Notes under the pieces: model-generated
The model's input: only the letters and a program-made list of their open reading frames with translations
Told to the model about the DNA's origin: nothing
The model's database searches: none
Part shown: positions 24,483 through 39,175 of the stretch, piece by piece
How the letters are laid out: each line of letters opens with the position of its first letter
Position numbering within the stretch: position 1 is the stretch's first letter
NCBI RefSeq assembly: GCF_027596085.1
Contig: NC_072467.1
Location: 9,477,476-9,541,475, forward strand
DNA: 64,000 nt
Direction: 5' to 3'
From: Anoplopoma fimbria
Lineage: Eukaryota; Chordata; Actinopteri; Perciformes; Anoplopomatidae
Position numbers and translations under genes: made by a program

Positions 24483-26670
24483 GCTCAGCCTGCCCGCCTA
24501 CCTGCCATCTGTACACCAGACTTGGGGGGAAAAGACGGCTCGCACGCTCCTCATTCTCTCTTCTCATCCAGGAAAGATGGAAGAGACTCAGGGAGGATGT
24601 TTGCTCAGAGAGACCATGACTGTGCCGCACAGCCCTTCTAATAATTCCTGAGCTCTGCATACACCTCAGGCCAGCAGCTTTTCTCAGTAGCATCGCTCAC
24701 AGTTTGGCAGGCGCTGCGTGGTATTTGGACTCCTCAGAACTTTCTTCGAATTAGTGCTCCCACAGGAACATCTTCTTTGTTTTTGTTTTTCTTTTAGAAC
24801 TACAGCACTTAGACTTGAAGTAGGACCAAACAGTGGGTACGTCCTTCAACATTTGTGATGAATTAGGTTTTATTTTCCAAAATAAAGAGTTGTTCAGAGA
24901 GTTAAAATTTGCCCCTGAGCAGTGTGAGATAAGATATAAAAGAGTATCTCAGACCACTGCACTGAGGGCATTTTCCATCACAATTTAATAAAGTTGTTGG
25001 TTTGATCTCGTTTTCAATCTTGATAATGAAAAAAAAGGCAATGTGGAGAATTGGATATACCATCCAACGTCCCCAAATGAGGTTTAAATCACAAAAAACT
25101 CAGACTCACTTAGATTACACACACTTCTTCATATAAAAAAAATAAGCACCATCACTTCAAACCATTTGTAGCAGATGTTCTTATATTTGGTGAAAACTTG
25201 AAAAAGGGAATTTAATTTGGTAGCGAGTACAGCACAACAATAGCCTCTAAAAGCTCCACTAAGGCTGGACTTTGCCAAATACAGTATGTTTTGGCAAGAA
25301 AACTCAAAAGCAAAGGACTTGTGACTCTGTTCACATTGGACTGGCTTATAATAAAAGGTGTGAGTCTTCTACAGCAGTGTACACAAGCATACAAGTGGAC
25401 ATTTTACCACTTCTGCCTCTTGTCCTGCATTGGCAAGGAGCCAAGTCACCATGGCAACCCATTTGTCTGCAACAATTAAAAGGTATGAATTGAAATAACA
25501 AAGAGACTGGTACAGTAGTTTGGTACACGTCTCCCCACACGTTTGAAGTTTTGACAAACAAGTGTGAGGAACTGAAACTGATGAAAGAGTTTTTCTAACC
25601 AAATACAAAAGCTATGCCGATGCACACCTTTTCATCACGGAACGATGCACAGACAAAGCACGTCTGAGGGAAATGTTTTGATGCCTATGTTTTTGTTGGA
25701 ATAAAACTAATTTCATTGTGTTTTGTATAAATGAATCCTAATATATACCTACATTGTCTATAGTATTCAGAAGATCTTGCAGCAAAAAAGTAGCCAGACT
25801 TAACATGAAATCTCAGATACTGAGCAAGTTTGGTTTGTTACATGAAGTATTTCCCATATGGTCAAAACTCCAGTCTTAAAGTCTCTATTTGTATATAATC
25901 CGTGTAATTAACATCTATTTGTTTGTTTGTTGTTGTCAGCATACAATAAGTGAAAGGTCACCTTGCGGGAAGTAAGAATATGTACAGTATTTGATATCAC
26001 TTGTTTGTTATTGGCCACAAACCTCCTGAGCTTTCTGTGTCCTTAGTCTAAACATTGTAAGTTATTGCTGTGCGTTACCTTAGCAACAGAACCAGCTGGC
26101 ACTGTGTTTTTACATATAAAATGAAGAAAGTTAGCGGATGTGGTTTCTCATTGAGAAAATACAGTTAAGTGGCTAATTATTGGTAAATTCAAAGTAACAC
26201 CTACAATGGAAGATAGAAATGTTGAATATATATTTCACGTGTTGCATTCACTCTGTTCTGTTTTTGACTGTGATGGTCACTAGTGATGTGTTCTATAAGA
26301 TAGTCACAGTTCACATTCACCTCACACACCCCTTCGTCAAAGAGCTTGCTAAGTTCTCCCGTGTATATAAAGTGTTTATGAACAAACACTGATAATTGTT
26401 ATTGCTTGAGTAAAGATGTAAAAAAAAAAGTGTTTCACTCTGTGTCTCTGCTCAGGGATCTCAAGCGGTGGGTTATTGCAGAAACTTGTTCACAGAGCGT
26501 TTACTAAATTAAAGATTTATTTTTGAAAGTTGTATTTGTATAAATTATCGAGATTTGTAGCCTTTTTCTCCTTTTTGTAATATAAAGATGAACAATGTGC
26601 CAGAAAATACTTTTTTTTTCTGATCAATGTTGCTTCTTTTTCCACAATAAATTGATGGTGTTCTCCTTTT
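24483..26670 (+). other. TMTC2 3' untranslated region
   Basis: About 2.2 kb of A+T-rich sequence between the TMTC2 stop and the distal poly(A) signal. Candidate internal poly(A) signals AATAAA occur at 24881, 24987 (followed by GTTGTTGGTTTG, a good GT-rich downstream element) and 25700, so several UTR lengths are possible. Open frames here on both strands are short and unsupported. The exact 3' end is inferred from the last AATAAA and the T/G-rich sequence after it. Confidence 0.7.
26646..26651 (+). terminator. Distal poly(A) signal of TMTC2
   Basis: AATAAA, followed within 10-40 bases by GGTGTTCTCCTTTTGTTTTG, a T/G-rich downstream element. No later signal of similar quality follows closely, so this is the best guess for the end of the longest transcript. 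Confidence 0.6.
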
Positions 26671-28767
26671 GTTTTGGGTCCTGTGCAGTCGTTTTTTTAA
26701 ATAGATTTAAGTTACACTACAGATTCATTTAAAGATTTCATATTGATTTTTAACATTCACCGCCATTCAGAAACACCCATTCCCTTCACACTAGCAACGT
26801 GTACAGTACTGAGTCAGATTTCCTTTGTATCCATGTGGGATAGCAGACTTAATGGGGTGGTTTTGCATGCTGTGGAACAGCTTTTAAAGGGCATTTAAAG
26901 TTCCCCCCTGTAAATTTGCTAAAATGTGTCATAAAATCAACTCAAATGGATCTCCTTCCTCCTCTTTGATCCTTGAACAACAGAGAAGACGCCTAAATAA
27001 TCCCATATGGAAGGGGTAGCACAGTGTCTACATATGGCTGGTGTGTTTCGATTACAACTACCCCCACAATTCAAACCCCGCTGACAAGCAAAAGGCCCTT
27101 CCCTGAGAACGAAGCAGTCTGCCTTGTGATGTTTCTCACATGTCTACATGGAAGATCTGCTCCCCTGATCGGAGCTCACTATGGTGCCCAGCTTTCCTTA
27201 TTGGACTGGAATGCACACAGGCTGCCTGCGCTGTCTAGTCCAGTTTGAATCTTCTTCTCATAACACAGGTGCGCCTCACTTATCTTGACAAATAATGAAA
27301 TAGTGAAGCTTGCTGGTTTGTTGGCTTGTGGAGTCACGCTACAAGGCAATGTGCTTTCATTACTTGCTGTAGGCCTCAGGAGGCATTTGGGCTTCTTCCC
27401 ATAACATTTTAAATAGACCGCTGACTTTGAAATCATATCAAACTAAACGTTATAGTTGAAACAGTAGTAGAGGAAACCTTTTTAGGCATTATCCATCTTG
27501 CCAATGCTAGAGAGAAAAAATGTGCATGAATTGGCATCACGAGAAGAGAGAGGAAGCTTTTGGACAGACACAGAGGTGAAACTTGATTCATATCTTATAA
27601 TAATTAAATTAACTAGACTGTGGACCTGAGTCCCAATGAGAAGCAGGGTGATGGCCGTCCCTGATGGGTCCAAGAAAGGTCAAAAATACCTTTCGGTTAT
27701 CTTAAAGGGGCATGCAAGTCTAGCTATGATATGTAGCAGTAGCCATTACACTCTCGTTAGCTTTCCTATAATGAACTCAGCATGTTGAGCTTATTACTTT
27801 ATTTGGATCTCAATGCTAGTGGCCAAGAACAAATAGTGATGTTCCTGGGTTATCTTTAATCTTCATTTGCCTGAAAACCTCTCAAGACTTTGTTTTTGAG
27901 TGTTTATGCAAGCATATCATTCAGTCAGTTCTTATTTGTACCGTACAGCTCAAATTAGAGTGGTAATGATTAATCAAGTCAAGGGTCCTTTCCCATTGAC
28001 ACCATCATTATGTGCAGCAGAGCGCATGCAAATAAAAATTACTCTGAAGAAATACAAGTTGATGTGAAGTGACATCATCATACCCAAAGAGATAAAGTAC
28101 TGATTCAAGTTTATTTATTTTTTGTGAAAGATACATTTCTTTCAAAATTTCATAAAGTGATGAGTTTGTAAGGTAAAATGAGACGTAAAAAAAAAACTTT
28201 ATTCCTCTGGAGAAAAAAACATCTCATGCAGCTTGATTTCCTGTTCTAATATTAAAATATTCACATTTCTCTCTTGATAAACCCTGGATTCCCTTCGTCC
28301 AGCACCTCACGTATCAGGAGGGGTTCAAACTGGTTGAGAGGAATTTGTCTTATTATTCTCTGATCTGACAAATCTGCCCGCTTTTATCCGGCAAATATTT
28401 TGTCCTATGTGCTGATGAGCTATCGCCACATTGATCTGAAAGTCCCTGAGCCAGCTTCTGTAGAGTGGACGGCTGTGCGTGATGCTGAGAAGTCTTCCCC
28501 TCTGGACCTAATATCCACTGTTATTACTAGATAGAAGAAGCATTAAGATGAGACTGCTTCATATTATTGAAGTGTTTTGATGTCCAGAAAGGAAATTGTC
28601 TTTCTTTGGCGTTATCTTGCTATGAAATATCTACTTCTAGCCCAATGTTACAGAAGCTACTTCTTTTGAATATAAAGTGCTCATTGGAACAATAGAAAGT
28701 TCACATGGAGGTAGATTCTTGAGCCTTTTCTTGTGTCAGATTTCTCAGTATATTGTGAGTAAATACT
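26671..28767. other. Intergenic, no gene seen
   Basis: A+T-rich sequence without recognised coding exons or transposon ends. Around 27,955-28,095 a stretch with GATTAATCAAG and ATGCAAAT motifs looks less repeat-like than its surroundings and could be a conserved non-coding element; this is only an impression. Confidence 0.6.
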
Positions 28768-29132
28768 CTCTAATGCAGTGGTTCTCAAATGGGGGTACGT
28801 GTACCCCTGGGGGTACGTGAAGGCACTCCAGGGGGTATGTGAGATTTTTAAAAAATATATTTAAAATTAGCATCCATTCAAAAATCCTTTAGAAATAGTT
28901 ATTTAATAAATATTAAATAAAATATAAGTGTAAGTTCATAAACTGAATTCAATGCAACAATGCAATCATCAGTGTTGACAGTTTAATAAATCAGACACTG
29001 ATGGCAGAGCGCTGTGTATTACATCTTTATTTCAACCAAAAATGCTTTGCACTGGTTAGGGGGTACTTGGCTGAAAAAATATTTCACAGGGGGTACATCA
29101 CTGAAAAAAGGTTGAGAACCACTGCTCTAATG
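28768..29132. mobile_element. hAT-type miniature transposon with 8-bp target duplication
   Basis: The element proper is 28776-29124 (349 bp). It starts CAGTGGTTCTCAA and ends TTGAGAACCACTG, an exact 13-bp terminal inverted repeat. It is flanked by a perfect direct repeat CTCTAATG at 28768-28775 and 29125-29132. The 8-bp duplication and CAGTGGTTCTCAA terminus are diagnostic of hAT (Charlie-like) elements. Next to the left end is GGGGTACGTGTACCCC, a subterminal palindrome, and GGGGGTAC recurs near the right end. The A+T-rich core has no transposase frame, so it must have been moved in trans. Confidence 0.93.
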
Positions 29133-29836
<704 letters not shown>

Positions 29837-32800
29837 TGAGCACTCTGGCACACCACAGGAAATGAACACATTGGGTGGTTCCTTGTCATCCATGCCATAA
29901 ATCTTCTATTCAACACTACAGCACTCTATATTTGGTTTTTAGCCTTCAGCCCAACTTACTGACAAGAGTACATCGTGTAATATGTGTTTGGTTTTGAAAA
30001 GTTTGAAACTGAAGTTGCTGATGCATGCGATTCCCAGAACCCAAATTTAGAGTTTCAGTGCCAATGCTCTCCCAAATGTCAGTACAGACATGTAGGAATC
30101 CTCTAAAACCAATTATTGGCTCTGACCAATGTTTTGCAAAGGACTACTCTGTTTTATATCCCTGTTTGGACTTTATTCCCACATATACCAGCTACTTCCA
30201 CAGTCATGTGTGTGATCTTGTCTGGGCGGTCACATGTGCTTGTGCAGGTGTACAATGTTAGCATGAAAAAGGAGTCAGAGACACAACCCAGATCCCCATC
30301 TCCCCAACATGGCCACCCCTGAGGATTTACAGAGCGCTATTAACAGCCAAACTCTTGAGACCTTGTGAACACACAGTTTTTTGTGTTTTTCTTTTAGCAG
30401 CTGGGACCTATACACGTCTCAGGAAATGGCTCCATTCTTTTCTTTTTACATCTATACCTGCAGAATGTACTTTGTCTTCCTTCTGCCATGTAGAGAGAGT
30501 ACTGCAGTGGTCTCTGAGTAGAAAGAAATTGTGTAGAAAGTGTGTAGAATTACATGTATGCAAGATTGTGCATATGCCATATGTGTGTGTGGAAGCAGGT
30601 GCAGTCTGTGCGTATCTCAGCGTCAAGATTGATTAGTTCCAGAGACAGAGACGAGATGTGAAGATCCAGCAGCATACTGTCAAAACATCAGGCTCCTCTC
30701 CAGACAGCTGGATTCCTATTCAGACCATCACATGGACCTCATGCATGCTTAGGGGTGAAGAACTCTATGGGACACTATTTATAGGGAAATTGTGTGCAAT
30801 CCAGTTTGGTTTCAGGGACTCTTTTGGGCAATACCTTTGGCCGCCAGAAGATCAATGACTTGCAACAGAAGAGAAGAGTTATTCATTTGACCTGCAAAGA
30901 GGTGATTCCAAGTGATTTAACACATACTGACAACCGCAAAAGAGGTCCTCAGCTGTGTGAGCAACAATGCGGGTGGACATATTGCACATTTGAACCTACA
31001 ACTTTTTTTCATCAAACTGCTTAAACATGTGTGGTTCATTTTTAAGGCTGTTTTGACAGAGAATTTATCCAATATCAACACTTGAGATCCACTGAAGGGG
31101 GTCGTAAGATAAGTGAATGAGCTGCTGGACCATGTTCATTCCAACATACAAACTGTATATTAGCTGTGAGCTAGCTATCTACAGACACACCAACTGTGTA
31201 TTTGTATTTGACCCAGCATTTGACCGAACTCACCAAAAACGTCAGATTTTTCTGTTATTTCCCTCCAGTCTCTCGCCTCTTATCTTCCTGTCTGTATATT
31301 TATGAAGCAAATTAATAAAGCTGTTGGATACGCATACATTTTCAATCGCGTCTTTCTGTACATTTAATATGCGATCACGCCATCAAAAAAAATTTTGCTT
31401 TGCATTCTGTCTAAGCACACAGTGAGGTGACTAGATGATTCACAGGATAGAAAATGAGAATAACATATTTTTGCTGGGCAGAATTATGGATTCTTTTGGA
31501 CTGTTAAATTACAAATGGTGTCAGTTTTTCTCAATCAGAGATGGGAAAGTCCCTTTTTTGTTGAGCAGATCAATACTCATAGACATACAGGTATGCAACC
31601 TGTGATGGTGATTTGTTGGTAGTTATTTAGAGGTTTGATATTGATATTATTGAAAATACCGACTTTTACTCATAGACCCAATCTGAGTGTAGATGTGTTT
31701 CTTACTTACTGCAGCTGCTGCCGGAAGCTTCTCAATTCAGCCTCCACCTGCTTTAGCTCCACTCTGTTTGTAGGCACCTTAGTTCCACTTATTACCCCCT
31801 GGTGGATTATTTGCATGTTATTTATCACGTGTCGTGTTTTCACACTGTTCTGTCATGTTGTTGTTGTTGTTGCAGCATGGTGTCTTCCCAAGAGGAGTCG
31901 TCTACCTCCAAGTCAGATCTTATTGTCATCCCCATTTGCCATGTTATGTAAGTGTTTCTGACAGAACTGAATCAACCCACACCCACGTCACAACGATCAT
32001 TTCTGTCATCTGTCTTATCGCCAGACTGCTCTCTTGCAAAAAATGGTAATGTGGTCCCAACAGAAAGGGTGAGAGAAATGTGTCTGCACAACGGCACATC
32101 GGTATCCACAATTCTAATCTGCGTTTCTGCTTGTTTTATGAAATTGTGTTATATATTTAATCAGAATCTCCATTATAGCACCGTTGGCCGGTAGATTTAT
32201 TACGCAAGCTGCAGAGGCTCTACATCTTGGCAGGTTTCCCATCTGTCCAGTCCTCTGGCCATGTTGATGGAGTACAGCATTCCAACTCCCTCCCGCACCG
32301 CCCCATAACACAGCTTGCACTGCTCTGCCCATCTTTCACCTCTCTGTTACACAATCTGTATAAACCACTAGCCCTGATGGATCAGAGAGCCAAACATTAC
32401 AAAATAAGCACAAAATCTGAATGCCAATGACATTCAGTTTCCATCAGGAGAGGATAAAATGAAGGAAGGATGACTGAAATCAATAAAGCGTCTAAAATTT
32501 GCAGAAAATCATTCATTTTCACATTTTATATGGAAATGATGTCCTCATATGTTGTATTCAACGTGATGTCCAGGCAGGTGGTGGATTGGAGAGCATGTTG
32601 ACATTGAAGGTGTTGGACTTGAGGTGCAACAAGTTCCTACTTGTTGGATGTAATGAGCAGAATCAGAAAATAAAAAGTTTGACTTCATTAGAGCATCGTA
32701 GAAAGCGGAGGCAGAGTGTGTGTCAGACGAAACATTAATTAGTATTAGTGCACAGCTAATTGATCTCAAAATCCCTCTACACACAGTAGCTGTTGGAGTC

Positions 32801-35604
32801 CGTCTACCTTATTGTTACAGGAGCAGAAAATTGTCATCCCACGAAGAGGTGGTATTTACAATAATTAATATTTACAACTGGATTGAAATCTACAGTTTAT
32901 CTCGCGGAGCTTCTTTCATTTCTTAAACACAGCTGGAATTTGATATTTTCCAACATTGCTCTTCTGGTGGCATTATTTAAATCAGGTAAAAGGAGGAAGT
33001 CTGTAATATATATAAAATATATCCAACTTTAAATAACACTGTTTGTTGTCTTTCTCAGTTTTAGCTTGTATACTTTGAGTTCATGAGCCAGTGGATGCAG
33101 TCTACTCGGCTCCCCTTTTTTGCTGTTTTCAACCATCTGCTGCAGAACATTTCTAAACACTCAATCAACCCATTCTTGACAGCTGCTGCCGTGTATTTCA
33201 AGTTGCCACGGCCATGCTCTTGTTCTTAATCATGTCAATGTACTAATCTCGCTCCATAAGAGAATATTTATCAGAAACCTGGATGGCAGTGTGTCTGGCT
33301 GTTTAAAAATACACAATATACTGAGGGCTCTTGACAGTTTAATTCTTTGCACCCAGGCCAGTTTCCACTGAAAATGAGCATTCTGCAGTGGAGTTCTTCT
33401 CACATATAGTATGACTTTGCTGTGCGAGGTGACTAGAGCTTGTATATGTGGTTTGACCAAGAACCAACACACCTTACACTCTCCTTCACGACAGATTTAG
33501 ATTCCTCATGGGCGCACACAGATTGATTCACACAGATAAATGTATTTTAATGTCTCAGTTTCTCAGCCTTCACTCATGATTAAGCTCATTATCTTGCTAA
33601 AGGGATCTCTTGCTATTTTTTTGTTGGAGTGCCATCAGTCAGCTCTTTCTTGGCTGGACCCCCCCTGCAGCACAGTGGTCCGGCTTGTTATTTATCCTTA
33701 GCGCTGCAGGAATGGCTGATTAAGTTCCTCAGAGACCCATTAGAGCAGGCAACCTGTCCCTCTCAGCCACTGCCACCATCCATCATGCAAATGTAGAACA
33801 GGAACACCATGCTCAGGTCTACCTCAGTCTGCTTTACTATACCCTCATGTCAAAACCCCGTAAAAAGTCTGCTGCTGACAACTCTGGACACTTCCTTTAA
33901 AAAACTTCCATAATCACAGAAATGGGACACCAGTGGTCGAGCGTGGAAGGAGCAACAGGTCTCGTATCAGTAGGGTTTGGTTAGCCAGGTTTGACACCCC
34001 CCATCCCCCTTGGTCCTGCTACATATCGCTTCTCCCCGCGGTAGCTGACCCAGGTAGCTTGGTCTTGGACAGGCAGCAGGCTGCTGTGTGTTATTCTACC
34101 CTCGACTTTGTGAAGGAGGTAATTTGGAAATAGGCTTCAGGACGCTCAGCACCAGGCTCCAGCCTAGAGGCCCCCTGACAGGTCCGATACGAATTCCAAT
34201 GGAAAATCTCTCAAAGCTGCAGATTGGTCTTCTACCAGTGGGCTGACTTAGCTCTAGAAGAATCCTGGGGGCTGTTTATTCTGATAAAGGCAGTATGTTT
34301 CCCCTTTTTGATACTCCTGCAAAAGTGAAGTTAGAGTTTATCCTAATCCATCCTTTGACATCAAAGGTTATTAAGGAAACTGAGGCAATGAAATGCAGCT
34401 ATGCTATTTATTGATTTTAAAGCTGAAATCAGTCTAGCATTCATTCATTTTTACCATCAACATTTTTCTCTTGGACTCAGCTCATATGACAGACTGTTGA
34501 TATGCTTTTGGGTCTGGCCCCTCTGGGGTATGAGCATGCACAATCCATTTAATGCTAAACATTCTAGCTGATGAAGGAAAATAGCAGCCTAAATTTGACT
34601 TTGTTGCCATGATGAAGTGTTTGGCTGGATTACATTCAGTGCTGTGAAAATAATTAACAGACATGGCCACATTGTAATTCACTGTTTGCCAAGACCTGTC
34701 TGTGTTTTTCATCTGTTTAAGCAGCCTAAACGCATCCTCACACACATGTGGAGTCTCTCCACTCACACGCAAATGTGTCTTCTATCGAAAAATACCCCAA
34801 ATCAGCTCTTTTTCAAACAATGCCGATAGACCCATTACATGCTTGATTGTAATTGATACCTTTGATGGTGTCAAGCTCTGCCATACACAGCCACGCCGCT
34901 AGCTTGAGGCCACAGACCTTCGGCATGCGAGGAGAAATTCCCAAAACAGCACGCACAACTGCTTCTGTTGTGTATCAAACCAGACAGTGGAGAAAACGAA
35001 CAAAGTCTCCATTGAGACAAGCAGCAAAAACGTTGTTCATTTACAGCAGAGTGTAAGACTAATGAGGAAAAGCCTTGTAAACACCCCCAGGTTTGTGACA
35101 AATGTATGCAGTATAATAGCTGTGTGTACAACCGTCTGAATTGTAATCCCCCAGTAAAATGAGTTTCTAAACTTATTTCAAACATAGCACACATAGAGAA
35201 TTCCTCTAAAATAAAAAACACAACTATTGACTTACCTCATTTCAGATTCAAACGTTGTTTTGTGGGAAGTTTGACTCTGCTGTTGTAGTGATTACATTTT
35301 TTTCTGTCACTAACCCAGAGGTACCAAACAGTAACCATTATTCGTTCATCATATCATCCGTCAACTGAGTGGATTTGGCATTTTTTTCCACTCTAGTGGA
35401 AAGAGCAAAAAGGAGCTCTGGAAGTAATCAGAAGATGTTTATACATTTTGCAAAATGATATTCACTTAATGTTGAGTATAAAATGGAACTGAGGCAGCTG
35501 GTGGTTAACTGCTTGCTATCGCAGCCAAGTAAATACAAATATTTATTGTGCAGTAAAATGTTCGCTGTCAGTGTTTTACTATCATATATGTAGTGAGATG
35601 TTCT
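29837..35604. other. Intergenic, no gene seen
   Basis: About 5.8 kb with many short open frames on both strands but no recognisable domain, splice-linked exon pair, RNA gene or clear transposon end. A short (TTG)n run lies near 31,858-31,873. The 33,930-34,200 stretch is G+C-richer than its surroundings, without a supportable gene. Confidence 0.5.
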
Positions 35605-35705
35605 GGAGGAGTAGTGGAAAGTAGTAGAGCAAGGAAATACTCAAGTAAAAGTACCTCATAAATGTACAATACATGAGTAAATGTACCTATTTACATTACT
35701 GGTTT
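35605..35705. mobile_element. Remnant of a fish 'CTCAAGTAAAAGTAC' element
   Basis: The segment AATACTCAAGTAAAAGTACC followed by CATGAGTAAATGTACCTATT and TTACATTACTG is a degraded copy of a common fish miniature element end. The partner end was not found, so it is a truncated remnant. Confidence 0.5.
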
Positions 35706-35719
35706 GTGAGTAAAAAAAG

Positions 35720-36127
35720 AGATAATAAAGTTGTTAAAAGTGAGTTTAAAAATATTTAGTTTGCTTCATTTGTGTAAATATGGAATTTATTGAAAGTTAA
35801 GCTACTAGTAATAGCTAAAACTGTTTAATTAGATCCAACTTAATTTTAGCTTGTAGAAATGAAACCATCAAATTGATCTGAATGTACAAAAACAAAAAAG
35901 GTAAATACTAATCATAATTCATTTTAGTATACTGAACATGATTTTAGTAAGTAAACTTTACTCAAAATGGTTGAGGTAAAATTATGAATATAAGTTAACT
36001 GAATTTACTTTAAAAAAAAAAGTTAAATCAACTAAAAATTATATATGGATTTAGATAAATTTATTTTGTGCAACCACGTACCTGAAAGAAATTAAGCAAA
36101 TCCAACAAAACATTTTTTTCAGTGTAG
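35720..36127. mobile_element. A+T-rich fish repeat ending in TTTTTTTCAGTGTA
   Basis: The right end reads AAACATTTTTTTCAGTGTA, preceded by GTGCAACCACGTACCTGAAA and by AAAGTTAAATCAACTAAAAA. I recognise this as a common fish interspersed sequence with an ACACTGAAAAAAA terminus. The left end is not sharp. No coding capacity. Confidence 0.5.
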
Positions 36128-39100
36128 GCTGTCAGCTTTTATCCCAGCCATATTTCTTCATTAGCTTGAACCACAGTGCTTTACTGGACTTTGAAGGCTT
36201 TTAATGATGAGAGTCTTGGCAACTATGTGCTGCATCATGACCGTCCTCACTCTTTATTACCAGCCATGATAACATGTGGCTGGTTTTGTTTCACCTTTTG
36301 ACTGTGTGTGTGGGTGTGTCATCATAGCAAAATGTGGTCCTGGAGACACTTACTGTAGAAGGAACTACTACAGAAGCCATTTTGAGTACTTTGCCAGGTG
36401 TTTGTCTGTGGTCAGATTTTCTCATCTCGATAGCATCACAACCATGTAAGATGCAGCAACAAAACTTAACAATGTTTATGTCGATTTTGAAGATGGGTAT
36501 AGTCAGAGCAAGTAAGGGGGTAGCTCAATTTGGCGTCACAGCTGATGCAATCCCAATCTTAAAATGGTCTATAACAATTGTGTTGGATATTTTAGCATTT
36601 ACTTTAATGTGGATTTGAGTTTTTAAATCCTTTGTTGGTGTGTTTTGACCAGAACTGCTAGCCTGATTATAGTTAGCTGAAGTGCTGCTACTGTGTCCAA
36701 CACAAGTGCTGAGGTTTAGTGATATACAGTAATTAGCATAAGTTAACATTTTCATCAAAATTACTCTCTCCCTTTCTACTCTTTCCAGCTATCTAACATG
36801 AACAGATGGAGTTAATTGGGTTTACACTAAATGCAATGTAACATAGTAAGCATGTATTTGTAGTGAGTATTGACCATGTCATTCACTGTATGTGGGCCAA
36901 ATACATTTTATTTATTCTATATTCTCCATGAGAACTCTCTTGCATATTCTACAGTGTTTTCTCACGCAAAATACTTATTATCTTTCTATTATTTTCACAT
37001 TTAAGCTGCAACATGCATTACAGGAGAGAATGATCACTGGTACTTTTGACAAAGCAAACTGTGTTCTGTTATTTCCTATCAGTTAACATAAGAAGCTTAG
37101 TAATATGGAGTGTTTCAATCACAGCTGACTCAGCTTGTCAAGGGCAGCCCAAGATTTGAAAGTAAAGAAGTATAATTATGAAGGAAAATTAAGATGTTTA
37201 ATTTTTTCACATCACAACCATTGGAAGGTATTTATTTCACACCATGTTTACAATGGGTGAAAATGAAGCCTTTGGGTTACAGGACCACCACAGTTTAATT
37301 TTGAATGAAATTAAGTATAATGAAAAACATTAAATCAGATTCACACCGATCACTCATTAAACTAATGTTAGATATATAATGCTGAATACAGATCCTATTA
37401 AGTATCGGATGATTGGCTGTTTGTCCAAGCAGATGTGAGTGTGTGAGCTGGAAATGTTCAGGAAATTAATTAGAGGCATTTAGATGAATTCAACCTCCCC
37501 ATGGGCACATAAAGCCAAATCATTACTGTTCACAAAGGTCAAAGTGGATTTCCTCTCGATTTGCAAAATAAGCAGAGAAATTATCTGGTTCTTGTCAGGT
37601 CTCACAAAAGGTCAGATATGATTGTGTTAAACCTCCTTTATGCCTTCTGTTTTGGGTTGTGAAGATAGAATTGAAATTTGAGGTGCTTTAGTCAGTCGAT
37701 TTTTTTCTATGTACAGATTGTACAAATAATAAGATCTGTTTTCTGTTTTGAACCACTCAACGAGGTTTTAAAAATAAGACTGAATGCTGCTTTAATATCA
37801 GTCTAACAGGAGCAGATTAGTTTCAGACCTTCTAACAGCTGGGCCTGAATTGACGACTTTGGATTAGATGTTTTATGACTCAAAAGAAAGAAATTGATTC
37901 AGGTCATACATAAATTACATCCAGCCCAAAGAGCTCTGTTAGTTAGAAACATACATTAACTGTTTGGACCTCAGCGGGATCCACTCAGCTTGTCCACTGC
38001 AATAAACCAGCCTTAGGAAAGCATAATGGTTTAATAACAGCAATGAATCAAAGATGGTTCTTTTTAGGCTCTTTGTTTTGCATACAGTGCCACACACACC
38101 ACAACTTATTTGATATCAAAATGAAAGTTGTGATGTAACCTCTTATATGTATTGCCATACTTTTATTGTGATCCTTTCTTAATTCATTATATCTTTTTTC
38201 TTTAAATGCACTAAAACATCCGGCACCTGGACAAAGAGTTTAATTGTGGGAGTGCTGCTTTGTAATGACCCCAGGTGTTGTTTAACTCACAGAGCAGCTC
38301 TTTGTGTGATGGACACCTGGAGGAAAGAGCCAAGAAAGTTGGAGGTGGTGCAGAGGAAGGACTGCTCTGTGGTTCAAAGACTCTACTTCGCATTCTTGTT
38401 CTGTATGATTTACTGTGTTATTCATATTCCTGCTTGGGCCAAATGAGCTACTGGACAGTATGTAAACAATATTTACATGAAACTGCACTGGTCTCTCCAA
38501 TAAATTAAGATTATATCAATAAGAAATCAAAGCTATGGCATCACAGGCATCCAACAATCTTTTTTTAATTTAAGTTGCACTCTGGATGCCAGGCCTCTGA
38601 CCGGACAACAATGTCCAGTGAACTGCGAGGTGCTTAAAATGTTACCCTGCAATTACATGCTCACCATAGTTTCCTGGAATTCCCGGGAGGTCATATATCA
38701 CTGTTTGATCAGTCAACTAAACACTTGTGTTAATAAAACATCAACAGCAAATTACCCTTCAAATGAACATCTGGGGGCCATATTTGGCACACTTAACGAC
38801 AACTCTTAGTGCAGGAGACCACATGTCAAAGGTGCTGGTGATTCACAACTGACTAAACAAAAAGGTACAGGTGAGATAAAAAAAGCATCACAAGATTTTT
38901 GAATATGCTTAGAGAGTATATTTTAAATCTAGGCTCTGACCTCGTCACTCCCCATTAGGGCACACTAAGTCCCACGCAGCAGAGATTCTGGAGTGCTGAT
39001 AGTGACTTATCCCTCAGGGAACGTAGACTTAAATCCTGCATGTGTTGTTGGATGCTGGGGTGGGTGGGGCTTACAAGTACTTTTTAAGATGTCAATAAAG

Positions 39101-39175
39101 GTCATCTTATGGGAGGTTGTTAAAAATCTGTAAAACATCATTGTATTGTATGAAGAAAAAAAGTAATTATAAAGT
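36128..39175. other. Intergenic, no gene seen
   Basis: About 3 kb, A+T-rich. A 94-codon open frame at 36334-36618 lies in sequence that looks like an interspersed fish repeat rather than a gene. The 38,250-38,440 stretch is G+C-richer with overlapping frames on both strands, none with family resemblance. Confidence 0.5.

Noticed and set aside
36334..36618. 94-codon plus-strand open frame
   Set aside because: No splice context, no domain, and the DNA looks like an interspersed fish repeat. Open frames of this length occur by chance in 64 kb.
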